Under the pieces are notes generated by a model. It ran no database searches, was not told where the DNA came from, and worked only from the letters and a program-made list of their open reading frames with translations. The position numbers and the translations under genes are program-made. A stretch of DNA of 64,000 nt, from positions 434,001 through 498,000 of the forward strand of contig NZ_SRUO01000004.1 in the NCBI RefSeq assembly GCF_004791025.1. The letters are read 5' to 3'. This document shows, piece after piece, positions 52,005-61,260 of the stretch. This DNA is from Mesorhizobium sp. M4B.F.Ca.ET.203.01.1.1. Lineage in GTDB: Bacteria; Pseudomonadota; Alphaproteobacteria; Rhizobiales; Rhizobiaceae. The first letter of the stretch is position 1; the number at the start of each line of letters is the position of its first letter.

Positions 52005-53447
52005 ATGGGCGCCGGCGCCTTGACCAGGGAAGTCGACCTTCAGAACGCTGACCGCCAGCGCTGGCTGGCGCTCGCCGAAAAGGCGCTTGCCGGCGGCTCC
52101 TTCGAGGACAGGCTGGTTTCCCACAGCGACGACGGCATCCGCATCGAGCCGCTCTATGAGCGCTCGGCCACGGCCGAACCGATGGTCAGGGCAAATCCGG
52201 GAGCGCCCTGGATCGTCAGCCAGCGCGTCGACGATCCGGATATTGGCCGCGCCAAGGCGCAGGCACTGGACGATGTCGCGCAAGGGGCGACCGGTCTGTC
52301 ACTGGTTTTCGAGGGCGCGCCGAACGCTTTCGGCTATGGCCTGCCGCGAACGGCCGAGGCGCTGGAAGCGGTGCTCGACGGCGTGCCGCTCAACCGCGTC
52401 CAGGTCCGCATCGATGCCCATCCCTGGAGCCGTGCGGTGGCCGACTGGCTGGTGGCATTCCTGGGCAAGCGCCGCTCCGATCCGGCCAAGCTCAACCTTT
52501 CCTTCGGCATCGATCCGGCGGCGATCTTCGCCGGCACCGGCCGGCTGCGCATGTCGATCGAGGCGCTGCAGGAATCGATGCCGCAGTCGATGGCGCATTT
52601 CTTCTCGATGGGAGTGCCCGGCGTGCTGCTCGAGGCCGACGGGCGCGTCTTCCACAATGCCGGCGCCACCGAGGCCCAGGAGCTCGGCACGATGATGGCG
52701 TCGGCGGTCTCCTATCTCAGGATGTTCGAGAAGGCGCGCCAGCCGCTGGTCTATGCCGCACCCCATATCGGCTTCGCGCTCAGCGTCGACCAGGACCAGT
52801 TGCTGTCGATGGCCAAGGTGCGCGCCTTGCGCCGGCTGTGGGCGCGGATCCAGGAAGCCTGCTCGATCCCGGCCTCGACGGCCAGCATCCACGCCGAGAC
52901 GTCCTATCGCATGATGACGGCGGCGGACCCGGAGACCAACATATTGCGCACGGCGATCGCCTGTTTCGCGGCCGCCGCCGGCGGGGCCGATTCGATCTCC
53001 ATCCTGCCACACACAATCGCGCATGGGCTGCCGGCCGGCTTTGCCCGCCGCGTCGCCCGCAACGCGCAGCTGATCATGGCCGAGGAAAGCCACGTCGATC
53101 ACGTCGCCGACCCCGCTGGCGGATCGGGCGCCGTCGAGGCGCTGACCAATGATCTCTGCGCGGTCGCCTGGCAAGAATTCCAGCGCATCGAGGCCGAAGG
53201 CGGCGTGCTGGCGAGCCTGCAGCAAGGCTACATCCAGAACCGCGTCCAGACCGCCGCTGCGAAGCGCAACGCCGAATACCGGACGGGCGCGCGCGCTATC
53301 GTCGGCACGACACTGTTCCGCGCGGGCAGCGAACGCCCGGTCGAAACACTGGCGGCGGAGCGGCGACCGGCGCTGACGGAAGGCGTCGCGACCTGCGAGC
53401 CGCTGTTTCCGGTGCGCATCGATCAGTCGATCGGAGCCGGCGCATGA
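52005..53447 (+). CDS. mutA: Methylmalonyl-CoA mutase small-subunit-like protein
   Basis: This 480-residue protein resembles the small subunit (MutA) of heterodimeric methylmalonyl-CoA mutase: a TIM barrel with the [38 protein letters not shown] block. Unlike the classical small subunit of around 620-640 residues, it stops before a C-terminal B12-like domain, so it lacks that region. It overlaps mutB by 4 nt (ATGA), consistent with a stable complex. CAGGAG precedes the ATG at 52005. A GTG 6 nt upstream lies inside the Shine-Dalgarno site and is rejected. Confidence 0.93.
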   Translation: MGAGALTREVDLQNADRQRWLALAEKALAGGSFEDRLVSHSDDGIRIEPLYERSATAEPMVRANPGAPWIVSQRVDDPDIGRAKAQALDDVAQGATGLSLVFEGAPNAFGYGLPRTAEALEAVLDGVPLNRVQVRIDAHPWSRAVADWLVAFLGKRRSDPAKLNLSFGIDPAAIFAGTGRLRMSIEALQESMPQSMAHFFSMGVPGVLLEADGRVFHNAGATEAQELGTMMASAVSYLRMFEKARQPLVYAAPHIGFALSVDQDQLLSMAKVRALRRLWARIQEACSIPASTASIHAETSYRMMTAADPETNILRTAIACFAAAAGGADSISILPHTIAHGLPAGFARRVARNAQLIMAEESHVDHVADPAGGSGAVEALTNDLCAVAWQEFQRIEAEGGVLASLQQGYIQNRVQTAAAKRNAEYRTGARAIVGTTLFRAGSERPVETLAAERRPALTEGVATCEPLFPVRIDQSIGAGA

Positions 53448-55567
53448 TCCCCGATTTCAGCCAGATCGGCTGGTCTGCTCCGCGCCGCGCGCCGGTCGAG
53501 CTCAAGGGCCAGCGGATGACGCCGGAAGGCATCGCCGTGAAGCATCTCTACATGCAGGGCGATCTCAAGGGCCTCGCCAATCTCGATACCTATCCCGGCT
53601 TGGCGCCCTTCGTGCGCGGCCCCTACCCGACAATGTACGTCCAGCAGCCCTGGACGATCCGGCAATATGCCGGCTTCTCAACGGCGGAAGAGTCGAACGC
53701 CTTCTACCGGCGCAACCTGGCGGCCGGGCAGAAGGGCCTGTCGGTCGCTTTCGATCTCGCCACGCATCGCGGTTATGACAGCGACCATCCTCGCGTCGCA
53801 GGCGATGTCGGCATGGCGGGAGTCGCCATCGATTCCATCCTCGACATGCGCCAGCTGTTCGACGGCATTCCGCTCGGCGAAATGACGGTGTCGATGACCA
53901 TGAACGGCGCGGTGCTGCCGGTCATGGCGCTCTACATCGTGGCGGCGGAGGAACAGGGAGTTGCGCAAAAGGATCTCGCTGGGACCATTCAGAACGACAT
54001 TCTGAAGGAGTTCATGGTCCGCAACACCTACATCTACCCGCCGAAACCCTCGATGCGGATCGTGTCGGACATCTTCGCCTACACGTCGCGCAACATGCCG
54101 AAGTTCAACTCGATCTCGATCTCGGGCTACCATATGCAGGAGGCCGGCGCGACGGCGGACCTCGAGCTCGCCTACACCATCGCCGACGGCATCGAATATG
54201 CCCGCGCCGGCGTCGCTGCCGGGCTCGACATCGACCGCTTCGCGCCGCGGCTTTCCTTCTTCTGGGCCGTCGGCATGGACTTCTTCATGGAGGTCGCCAA
54301 GCTCAGGGCCGCGCGCCTGCTGTGGTCGAGCCTGATGAAGAAGAATTTTGCGCCCAAGGACGAGCGCTCGCTGTCGCTGCGCACGCACTGCCAGACGTCA
54401 GGCTGGTCACTGACGGCGCAGGATCCCTACAACAACATCACCCGCACGATGATCGAGGCGATGGCGGCGACGCAGGGGCATACGCAGTCGCTGCATACCA
54501 ATTCCTTCGACGAGGCGATGGCGCTGCCGACCGACCATTCGGCCCGCATCGCCCGCAACACGCAGCTCATCCTGCAGAAGGAATCCGGCACCACGCGCAT
54601 CGTCGACCCGTGGGGCGGCTCGGCCTTCGTCGAGCGGCTGACGCAGGATCTGGCGGCGCGCGCGCTCGCTCACATCGAGGAGGTCGAGAGCCTCGGCGGC
54701 ATGGCGGCGGCGATCGAGAAAGGCATTCCGAAGCTGCGCATCGAGGAGGCCGCGGCCCGCACCCAGGCACGCATCGATTCCGGCGAGCAGACGCTGGTCG
54801 GCGTCAACGCGCATCGGCCGCAAACCGACATCGAGGTCGACGTGCTGAAGATCGACAATGCCGAGGTCAAGGCCAGGCAGTTGGCGAAGCTGCAGCGGCT
54901 GAAGGGCACGCGCGACGTCGGCGCGGTCGAGGGCGCGCTTGCCGCGTTGACGCGGGCGGCCGAGGACGACGAGAACCTGCTTGAATTCGCCATCCGCGCG
55001 GCGCGCGCCAAAGCGACCGTCGGCGAGATTTCGCTGGCGCTGGAAAAGGTTTTTGGGCGTCATGTCGCCTCGGTGCAGACGATCTCCGGCGTCTACCGCG
55101 ATGCGCTCGGCGACAATCCGGCGGTCGACAGGCTGCAGGACAAGATCGCGACGTTTGAGGAGAAATCCGGTGGCAAGCCACGTATCCTGGTTGCCAAGAT
55201 GGGTCAGGACGGCCATGACCGCGGGCAGAAGGTGATCGCCACCGCCTTTGCCGATCTCGGCTTCGACGTCACCGTCGGTCCGATGTTCCAGACGCCCGAG
55301 GAGATCGCGAAACTGGCGGTCCAGCACGACGTCGACATCATCGGCGCCTCCTCGCTCGCGGCCGGACATTTGACGCTCATTCCTGAGCTCAAGGAAGCGC
55401 TGAAGAAGCTCGGCCATGGCGACATGCTGATCGTCGCCGGCGGCGTGATCCCGCCGCAGGACTATGATGCGGTGCTGAAGGCGGGTGCGGCGGAAATCTT
55501 CCCGCCGGGCACGGTCATTCCAGAAGCGGCGGACAGGCTTATGGACCGCTTGCTGGCGGCGGCATGA
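53444..55567 (+). CDS. mutB: Methylmalonyl-CoA mutase large subunit
   Basis: This 707-residue adenosylcobalamin enzyme converts methylmalonyl-CoA and succinyl-CoA, feeding propionyl-CoA into the TCA cycle or the reverse in the ethylmalonyl-CoA pathway. The barrel has [29 protein letters not shown] near residue 65, [12 protein letters not shown] and [22 protein letters not shown]. The C-terminal B12 domain has the base-off motif [10 protein letters not shown] (DxHxxG) with the Ser loop [10 protein letters not shown] and the GG motif VAGGVIP. In S. meliloti the same enzyme is named BhbA. It is coupled to the small-subunit-like gene. Confidence 0.97.
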   Translation: MIPDFSQIGWSAPRRAPVELKGQRMTPEGIAVKHLYMQGDLKGLANLDTYPGLAPFVRGPYPTMYVQQPWTIRQYAGFSTAEESNAFYRRNLAAGQKGLSVAFDLATHRGYDSDHPRVAGDVGMAGVAIDSILDMRQLFDGIPLGEMTVSMTMNGAVLPVMALYIVAAEEQGVAQKDLAGTIQNDILKEFMVRNTYIYPPKPSMRIVSDIFAYTSRNMPKFNSISISGYHMQEAGATADLELAYTIADGIEYARAGVAAGLDIDRFAPRLSFFWAVGMDFFMEVAKLRAARLLWSSLMKKNFAPKDERSLSLRTHCQTSGWSLTAQDPYNNITRTMIEAMAATQGHTQSLHTNSFDEAMALPTDHSARIARNTQLILQKESGTTRIVDPWGGSAFVERLTQDLAARALAHIEEVESLGGMAAAIEKGIPKLRIEEAAARTQARIDSGEQTLVGVNAHRPQTDIEVDVLKIDNAEVKARQLAKLQRLKGTRDVGAVEGALAALTRAAEDDENLLEFAIRAARAKATVGEISLALEKVFGRHVASVQTISGVYRDALGDNPAVDRLQDKIATFEEKSGGKPRILVAKMGQDGHDRGQKVIATAFADLGFDVTVGPMFQTPEEIAKLAVQHDVDIIGASSLAAGHLTLIPELKEALKKLGHGDMLIVAGGVIPPQDYDAVLKAGAAEIFPPGTVIPEAADRLMDRLLAAA

Positions 55568-55571
55568 GGCC

Positions 55572-55626
55572 GTTATAATTCCTGTTGCAACAATCGGCGT
55601 CTGGCGTTATAATCGGCGTTGCAACA
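55572..55626 (+). promoter_or_regulatory. Promoter and paired operators of the toxin-antitoxin operon
   Basis: Two 21-bp direct repeats (55572-55592 and 55606-55626), 34 bp apart, share GTTATAAT and GTTGCAACA, each with a TTGCAA-centred palindrome. The second TATAAT (55608-55613) lies 17 bp after TTGCAA (55585-55590), a good sigma-70-like -10/-35 pair. Placement over the promoter suits autorepression by the antitoxin. Confidence 0.8.
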
Positions 55627-55638
55627 GGATGATCCGTC

Positions 55639-55869
55639 ATGAACACGACCATTCGCAAAATCGGCAATTCCGAAGGGCTGATCCTGCCGAAGGAACTTCT
55701 CGACCGGGTGAACCTGAAGGCGGGCGACAATGTGGTCGTCGTCCAGGAGGGTCAGGAGCTTCGCTTGCGCCGCCTTGAGGACTCTGCCGAAGAATTCGAA
55801 CGCAAGATGAAGATCGCGCGTGAGCGGATGAAGAAATACGAGGTTGCCTACCGCGCGCTCGCGAAATGA
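55639..55869 (+). CDS. AbrB/MazE-type antitoxin
   Basis: This 76-residue protein has an N-terminal SpoVT/AbrB DNA-binding fold (TTIRKIGNSEGLILPKELLDRVNLKAGDNVVVVQEGQELRLRR, residues 2-46) and a basic C-terminal helix (EEFERKMKIARERMKKYEVAYRALAK) that would wrap the toxin. It is the first gene of the module, with its stop overlapping the Doc start as ATGA. The DNA-binding half likely binds the two repeats upstream. It is a MazE-like antitoxin paired with a Doc-type toxin, not the classical Phd. Confidence 0.92.
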   Translation: MNTTIRKIGNSEGLILPKELLDRVNLKAGDNVVVVQEGQELRLRRLEDSAEEFERKMKIARERMKKYEVAYRALAK

Positions 55870-56252
55870 CCGCGCATCATTCGCGAGAATTCGTGGAGGC
55901 GATGCACGCCGAGCAGTTGCGCCTTCACGGCGGTGCGCCGGGCATTCGTGACGAAGGCATGCTGGAATCAGCGCTTGCTAGGCCTCAGCAGAAGGAGGCC
56001 TATGGAGAGCCCGATCTTTGCGAACTGGCGGCCGCTTATCTCTTTGGCATCGCAAAGAACCACCCATTCGTCGACGGCAACAAGCGCACCGCTTTTGCCG
56101 CAGCCGATTTGTTTCTCTACTTCAATGGATTGAGTGTCGAGGCCGAGCAGGAGGACGTCATCCAAATGGTGATGATGGTTGCAGCGGGTGAAATCGACGA
56201 AGCCGGGGCCGCGGCATTCTTCCGCGACCATGTCGTCAGGCTGGAAGACTAG
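55866..56252 (+). CDS. doc: Doc-family (Fic-fold) toxin
   Basis: This 128-residue protein carries the Doc signature HPFVDGNKR at residues 66-74, which is the HxFx[ND][AG]NKR catalytic loop of P1 Doc (a kinase that inactivates EF-Tu). The N-terminus has the Doc-type pattern GGAPGIRDEGMLESALARP and helix LCELAAAYLFGIAKN. No catalytic residue is obviously lost, so the toxin may be active. It overlaps its antitoxin by 4 nt and ends inside the last codons of the convergent Gre gene. EF-Tu as target is inferred from the family. Confidence 0.93.
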   Translation: MTAHHSREFVEAMHAEQLRLHGGAPGIRDEGMLESALARPQQKEAYGEPDLCELAAAYLFGIAKNHPFVDGNKRTAFAAADLFLYFNGLSVEAEQEDVIQMVMMVAAGEIDEAGAAAFFRDHVVRLED

Positions 56253-56731
56253 CTCTCAGCCTTGTCCGAAAGCTTGGTGATCTCCCACTCCTTGCCGTTG
56301 ACCGACGCGATGTCGCCAAGCTTCTTGCCGAACAGCGCCACTGCCATCGGCGAGACATGGGAAATGCTGCCCTTTGAGGGATCGGCCTCGTCCTCGCCGA
56401 CGATCTTCCAGTGCACTTTCTTGCCGTCATCGCCTTCCAGCGTGACGCCCATGCCGAAGCGGACCACGTCGCTGCCGGGCTCGGGCACGGAAAGCTCCGC
56501 ACTCTCGCGCCTGGCGGTCCAGTAGCGCAGGTCGCGCGACACGAGCGCGATGCGCTCGCGGTCGGCTCGCCTCTCGGCCTTGCCCAATTCGTCGCGCAGT
56601 CCTTCGAGTTCCTGATCGATCATTGCCAAGCCACGCTCCGTCACCAGGTTGCGGTGCTGGCTGATCGGACGCTCGCCAATGCCGGCGATGGCGTTTTCGC
56701 TGTCTTCTTCGCGGGTAAAAGCTCTGCTCAT
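56249..56731 (-). CDS. GreA/GreB-family transcript cleavage factor
   Basis: This 160-residue protein has an N-terminal coiled-coil (LVTERGLAMIDQELEGLRDELGKAERRADRERIALVSRDLRYWTARRESAEL) and a C-terminal FKBP-like domain (VHWKIVGEDEADPSKGSISHVSPMAVALFGKKLGD). This is the architecture of Gre factors, which stimulate RNA-polymerase transcript cleavage. The coiled-coil tip has Glu/Asp residues but the classic acidic pair is not obvious; it may be a Gre paralogue rather than GreA itself. The start MSRAFTREED is typical of rhizobial 'GreA/GreB family elongation factor' entries. Convergent with doc, overlapping by 4 nt. Confidence 0.9.
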   Translation of the reverse strand: MSRAFTREEDSENAIAGIGERPISQHRNLVTERGLAMIDQELEGLRDELGKAERRADRERIALVSRDLRYWTARRESAELSVPEPGSDVVRFGMGVTLEGDDGKKVHWKIVGEDEADPSKGSISHVSPMAVALFGKKLGDIASVNGKEWEITKLSDKAES

Positions 56732-56834
56732 GCAATGAACTTAGGCCCGGTGCCGCCTCTGTACAAGCTGTAGTCCGACGGCAGGCCTGGCACGATTCCT
56801 GCGACAGGGATGGCAAACGCCAGGACCTGTGCCG

Positions 56835-58211
56835 ATGTTGAACAGACGAATGCTGCTCGCCCAGACCGCCGGCTTTGCCATTGCGGGCCTTTGCGCTGGC
56901 AAAGTCTCGGCCAAGGTGCTGCCCGGCATCGCGAAAGCCTCGATGCGCGGTTCGATCAACGCCACCGAGCTCGGCGTGCAACCAGGCACGCTTGACGACC
57001 AGAGCAAGGCCTTCACCAAGCTCCTCAACGACGCCAGCGAGCGCGACGCGCCGGTGTTTTTGCCGCAGGGCACCTATGTCGTGTCCAACCTCAAGCTGCC
57101 AGCGCGCCTGCGCCTGAGCGGCGTGCCGGGCGCCACGCGCATCGTCTATGGCGGCAACGGCCATCTGATGATGGTCGAGCAGGCCGAGCATATCGAACTC
57201 GGCGGGCTGGTGTTCGACGGCTCGAACCGCTGGCTGGCCGACTATGCGCAAGGCCTGCTCGACCTGCGTCGCGTCGGCCATCTCGTCATCGACAATTGCC
57301 AGGTCACCGGCAGCGGCAAGAACGGGCTGGCGCTGGAGCATGTTTCGGGCCGCGTCGGGCGTTGCGACATTTCCGGCGCGGCGGACGCCGGCATCTATTC
57401 GGTCGAAGCCGGCGGGCTGGAGATCTCCGGCAATACGGTTTCCGACTGCGCCAATGGCGGCATCCTCGTGCATCGCTGGCAGCAGGCGGAAGACGGCACC
57501 CTCGTCAGTGGCAACCGCGTCGAGCGCATCGGCGCCAGGAGCGGCGGCACCGGCCAGAACGGCAACGGCATCAACGCCTTCCGCGCCGGCAATGTCGTGA
57601 TCTCGGGCAACATCGTCTCGGACTGCGCCTTCTCGGCGATCCGCGCCAACAGCTCCAGCAATCTGCAGGTCACCGGCAACACCTGCTCGCGCTCGGGCGA
57701 GACGGCGCTCTATTCGGAATTCTCCTTCGAAGGCGCGGTCATCGGCAACAACATCATCGACGGCGCCGCCAACGGCATCTCGATCGTCAATTTCAACGAA
57801 GGCGGCCGCATGGGCGTGTGCGCGAACAACATCGTGCGCAACCTGTCGACGGTCGGCCCCTACCCCGCCGACGCGCCCGGCTTCGGCGTCGGCATCAGCG
57901 TCGAGGCCGACACCACCGTGTCGGGCAATGTCGTCGAGAACGCGCCGCTCTATGGCATGCAGATCGGCTGGGGGCCTTATCTGCGCAATGTCGTTGCCAC
58001 CGGCAACATCATCCGCAAGGCCGGGACCGGCATTGCGGTGTCGGTGGTCGAGGGCGCAGAAACGGCCATCATCTCGGACAATGTCATCGATGGCGCGCTG
58101 AACGGCGCTATCGTCGGCCAGCGCTGGGCCGATCCGGCGACCGCCGACCTCGCCCAGTCAGGCAATGCCGGCTATGCGCATCTGACCGTTGAGCGCAACC
58201 ACGTCAGTTGA
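56835..58211 (+). CDS. Tat-exported right-handed beta-helix protein (TIGR03808-like)
   Basis: This 458-residue protein begins NRRMLLAQTAGFAIAG, a twin-arginine signal with cleavage near SAK. It is built from repeated NxxSDCANGGI and NVVISGNIV-type turns (right-handed parallel beta helix, pectate-lyase-like), spanning about residues 110-450. I recognise the TIGR03808 group of Tat-translocated repeat proteins in Rhizobiales. A polysaccharide-lyase fold is suggested but no catalytic residues could be assigned. CAGGA precedes ATG 56835; a GTG 6 nt earlier is less likely. Its end overlaps the convergent asparaginase gene by 8 nt. Confidence 0.88.
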   Translation: MLNRRMLLAQTAGFAIAGLCAGKVSAKVLPGIAKASMRGSINATELGVQPGTLDDQSKAFTKLLNDASERDAPVFLPQGTYVVSNLKLPARLRLSGVPGATRIVYGGNGHLMMVEQAEHIELGGLVFDGSNRWLADYAQGLLDLRRVGHLVIDNCQVTGSGKNGLALEHVSGRVGRCDISGAADAGIYSVEAGGLEISGNTVSDCANGGILVHRWQQAEDGTLVSGNRVERIGARSGGTGQNGNGINAFRAGNVVISGNIVSDCAFSAIRANSSSNLQVTGNTCSRSGETALYSEFSFEGAVIGNNIIDGAANGISIVNFNEGGRMGVCANNIVRNLSTVGPYPADAPGFGVGISVEADTTVSGNVVENAPLYGMQIGWGPYLRNVVATGNIIRKAGTGIAVSVVEGAETAIISDNVIDGALNGAIVGQRWADPATADLAQSGNAGYAHLTVERNHVS

Positions 58212-59208
58212 GCGCAGCCGTCGGCCGTAGCGTGCCAACCTTGGCGCCAATCCGGCTTTCGACGGGGCGATGGGCGAGCTCCATCAGTTTTGCGGCGAGG
58301 CCTTCGTCGCCACGCAGCAGCCTGGCCAGCACCGCGGCGATCATCACCTCGGCGGCGCGGCCGGCGCCGTCGTCGCATTTCAGCGCAATGCCGAGGCCAA
58401 GCTCGGGAACGGCGGCGCAATAGACGCCCTCTGCACCGGTCTTGACGAAGATGCGGCCGGGCGCCGCCTGCATCAGCGCGACATCGGCGCCGCCGCTGCC
58501 GGAGACCAGGAAGGGCTCGGCCATGCAGGCGGACAAGAGCCGCTTCGCCGCCCTGGCCCGCTCCGGCGCAAAGCCCCTGCCCGTCGCCATGCGGGCAAAG
58601 CCGAGCGCGAAGCTCTTTAGCGGCACGGCATAGGTCGGGATGGAACAGCCGTCGGTGCCGCAGTGGTCGACGTCATGGGCGGCACCGGTCACGGACTGCA
58701 TGGCATCGCGAACCATCTCCTGCTGGGCGTGGCCGGCCTTGACGTAGCCGCGATGGGCGATGCCCGCATGCACGCAGGTGCATAGGAAGCCGGCATGCTT
58801 GCCGGAGCAGTTGTTGTGCAGCGCGTTCGGCACGCCGCCGGCACGGGCAAGCGCTATGGTGGCGTCATGGTTCGACGGCCAATGCGCGCCGCATTCGAGC
58901 GCGGTTTTGTCGAGACCGGCTTTCGCCAGCATGGCTTGCGCCAGTTCGACATGCGCGGCCTCGCCGGTATGCGAGGCGCAGGCCAGCGCCAGTTCGCGGT
59001 CGCCGAAGCCATAGGCGTCGGCCGTACCGCTTTCGACCAATGGCAGCGCCTGGATCGCCTTCACCGCCGAGCGCGGAAACACCGGGCGGACCGTCTCGCC
59101 GATTTCGAGCAACGGCTTGCCGTCAGCATCGAACACGGCGACCGCGCCGCGATGGGCGCTTTCGACCACCGCGCCGCGCAAAACCTCGACCAGAACCGGA
59201 TTTGACAT
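58204..59208 (-). CDS. Rhizobial-type (ReAII/class 3) L-asparaginase
   Basis: This 334-residue enzyme hydrolyses L-asparagine. It belongs to the rhizobial asparaginase family, unrelated to E. coli AnsA/B. The Ser-Lys pair is visible as PRSAVKAIQ (Ser47, Lys50), matching the Ser48/Lys51 catalytic tandem of R. etli ReAII, and the zinc-cysteine context is LHNNCSGKHAGFLC and DHCGTDGCSIPTYA. It is downstream of the thiolase gene by about 54 nt on the same strand, so the two may be one operon. No N-terminal signal is seen, so it is cytoplasmic. Confidence 0.92.
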   Translation of the reverse strand: MSNPVLVEVLRGAVVESAHRGAVAVFDADGKPLLEIGETVRPVFPRSAVKAIQALPLVESGTADAYGFGDRELALACASHTGEAAHVELAQAMLAKAGLDKTALECGAHWPSNHDATIALARAGGVPNALHNNCSGKHAGFLCTCVHAGIAHRGYVKAGHAQQEMVRDAMQSVTGAAHDVDHCGTDGCSIPTYAVPLKSFALGFARMATGRGFAPERARAAKRLLSACMAEPFLVSGSGGADVALMQAAPGRIFVKTGAEGVYCAAVPELGLGIALKCDDGAGRAAEVMIAAVLARLLRGDEGLAAKLMELAHRPVESRIGAKVGTLRPTAALN

Positions 59209-59262
59209 GCTGCCTCCCGCACGCGCGCGCCCAGAGGGCGCCGCTTTAAATGCGGGCCGCTT

Positions 59263-60429
59263 CTACCTGATCCGGTCGAGAATGGAAACGTAGTTGGCAA
59301 CGGCAGCGCCACCCATGTTGAAGATGCCGCCGAGCTTGGCGCCCGGCACCTGGATGCCGCCCGCCTCGCCGGTGAGCTGCATGGCGGTCAGCACATGCAT
59401 CGACACGCCGGTGGCGCCGATCGGGTGGCCCTTGGATTTAAGGCCGCCGGAGGGGTTGACCGGCAGGCGGCCGTCCCTGGCCGTGGTGCCGTCCAGCGCC
59501 AGCTTCGCGCCTTCGCCTGGCTTGGCCAGCCCCATCGCCTCGTATTCGATCAGTTCGGCGATGGTGAAGCAGTCATGCGTCTCGACGAAGGAGAGGTCGT
59601 CGAGCGTCACGCCGGCCTTCTTCAGCGCCTGGTTCCAGGCCTGCTCGCAGCCCTCGAAGGCGAGGATGTCGCGCTTCGACATCGGCAGGAAATCCTGGAC
59701 GTGCTCATTGGCGCGGAAGGTGACGGCGCGGCGCATCCTGAGCGCCGTCGCGGTGTCGGTGAGCACAAGCGCGGCGGCGCCGTCCGAAACCAGCGAGCAG
59801 TCGGTGCGCTTCAAGGGACCGGCGACGAACGGGTTCTTCTCGCTTTCCTGGCGGCAGAATTCAAAGCCGAAATCCTTGCGCATCTGCGCGTAAGGATTGT
59901 CGACGCCGTTCTTGTGGTTCTTGGCGGCGATCATGGCGAGCGCATCCGACTGGTCGCCATAGCGCTGGAAATAGGCCTGCGCGATCTTGCCGAAGACGCC
60001 GGCAAAGCCGGCGGGCGTGTCGCCATCCTCCGGCAGGTAGGAGGCCTTGAGCAGGTTTTTGCCGATCTCGGGGCCGGGCGTGGTGGTCATCTGCTCGGCG
60101 CCGACCACCAGCACAATGCGGGCCGCATTGGCGTCGATGGCGCGGATACCTTGCCTCACGGCGGCCGAACCGGTGGCGCAGGCGTTTTCGACGCGCGTCG
60201 CCGGCTTGAAGCGCAGCCGGTCGTCGGCCTGCAAAACCAGACTGGCGGTAAAATCCTGCGCGGAGAAGCCAGCGTTGAAATGGCCGAGCACGATCTCGTC
60301 GACATCGTCGGGACCAATCCCGGCATGGTCGAGCGCCTCGACGGCGACCTTGGTGATCAGGCCCTCGAGCGTCTCGCCCTCGAGCTTGCCGAAGCGCGAA
60401 TGCGCCCAGCCGACGATGCATGCGGTCAT
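59263..60429 (-). CDS. Thiolase-family acetyl-CoA acetyltransferase (SCP-x type)
   Basis: This 388-residue enzyme has the thiolase nucleophile context RVENACATGSAAVRQG (Cys near residue 87), HDCFTIAELIEYEAMGL, GGLKSKGHPIGATGVS (conserved His/Gly-rich base region) and the C-terminal FNMGGAAVANYVSIL. This is the lipid-transfer-protein/SCP-x-like thiolase group, not classical PhaA, so the substrate may be a branched or sterol-like acyl-CoA. GGAGG lies 6 nt before the ATG at 60429; an earlier ATG at 60441 is less favourable. It is divergent from betI, with the intervening region holding the BetI operator. Confidence 0.92.
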   Translation of the reverse strand: MTACIVGWAHSRFGKLEGETLEGLITKVAVEALDHAGIGPDDVDEIVLGHFNAGFSAQDFTASLVLQADDRLRFKPATRVENACATGSAAVRQGIRAIDANAARIVLVVGAEQMTTTPGPEIGKNLLKASYLPEDGDTPAGFAGVFGKIAQAYFQRYGDQSDALAMIAAKNHKNGVDNPYAQMRKDFGFEFCRQESEKNPFVAGPLKRTDCSLVSDGAAALVLTDTATALRMRRAVTFRANEHVQDFLPMSKRDILAFEGCEQAWNQALKKAGVTLDDLSFVETHDCFTIAELIEYEAMGLAKPGEGAKLALDGTTARDGRLPVNPSGGLKSKGHPIGATGVSMHVLTAMQLTGEAGGIQVPGAKLGGIFNMGGAAVANYVSILDRIR

Positions 60430-60610
60430 TACAGCCTCCATTTGCCGCGCAGCCTGGCGTGTGGATCCTCAGGTGATGCCGGCCTGACCTGAACCTCCAC
60501 ACACGCTAGCACGTCCTGTCGCGGCATGAGATTCAATATTGTTCAACAGTGAACTTTTTTCCAGCCCAGGGGATGGGCCAGACCAACAGGATCGTTTGAT
60601 GCCAGCATCG

Positions 60611-60642
60611 ATTTTTTGTTGATTGATCCGTCAATAAAAAAT
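60611..60642. promoter_or_regulatory. 32-bp palindromic BetI operator candidate
   Basis: The stretch ATTTTTTGTTGATTGATC is mirrored by CGTCAATAAAAAAT with 26 of 32 bases symmetric, centred on GATC (60626/60627). The core TTGA..GATC..TCAA resembles known BetI boxes. It ends 27 bp before the betI ATG, where repression would block the betI-betC operon. Confidence 0.78.
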
Positions 60643-60669
60643 AATCTTATATCGAGCCCGGATCCCAAA

Positions 60670-61260
60670 ATGCCGAAAATCGGAATGGAACCCTTGCGCC
60701 GCAAGGCGCTCATCGATGCGACGATCTCGGCGATCGGCGAGCGCGGCTCGCTGGACGTGACGATGTCGGAGATCGCCGGCCGCGCCGGCGTGTCGTCGGC
60801 GCTGGCGCACCATTATTTCGGCGCCAAGGACGAGCTTCTGTTCGCGACGATGCGGCACATACTGTCGGAGCTCAACACCGACACCAGGCGTGCGCTGCGG
60901 GCCACCGGCACGGCGCGCCAGCGCGTCTCGGCCGTGGTCGCCGTCAGTTTCTCCGACGACCAGTTCCAGCCCGAGACCATCGCCGCATGGCTTGCCTTCT
61001 ATGTCGAGGCGCAGAAGTCGTCGGCCTTGCGGCGCCTGCTCAAGATCTATGCGAGGCGACTGCATTCGAACCTGATGAGCGGGCTGACCGGCATCCTGTC
61101 CCGACGCGAAGCGGATCGCGTCGCCGAAGCGACGGCGGCGCTGATCGACGGGCTCTACATCCGTCGCGCGCTGAAAGACGGCGTGCCGGACGCGGCGACG
61201 GCCATCGCGCTCGTCGAAGACTATCTCGAAACCAAGCTCAGCGGACGGAGCCTGCCTTGA
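60670..61260 (+). CDS. betI: BetI choline-responsive repressor (TetR family)
   Basis: This 196-residue repressor begins [57 protein letters not shown], the conserved BetI helix-turn-helix start, and its C-terminal half has the choline-binding-type helices [12 protein letters not shown]. BetI represses the bet genes until choline is present. I take the ATG at 60670 (conserved MPKIGMEP); the 18-codon extension from a TTG would run over the operator. The gene overlaps betC by the TTGA sequence, the first A of which belongs to the stop. Confidence 0.95.
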   Translation: MPKIGMEPLRRKALIDATISAIGERGSLDVTMSEIAGRAGVSSALAHHYFGAKDELLFATMRHILSELNTDTRRALRATGTARQRVSAVVAVSFSDDQFQPETIAAWLAFYVEAQKSSALRRLLKIYARRLHSNLMSGLTGILSRREADRVAEATAALIDGLYIRRALKDGVPDAATAIALVEDYLETKLSGRSLP

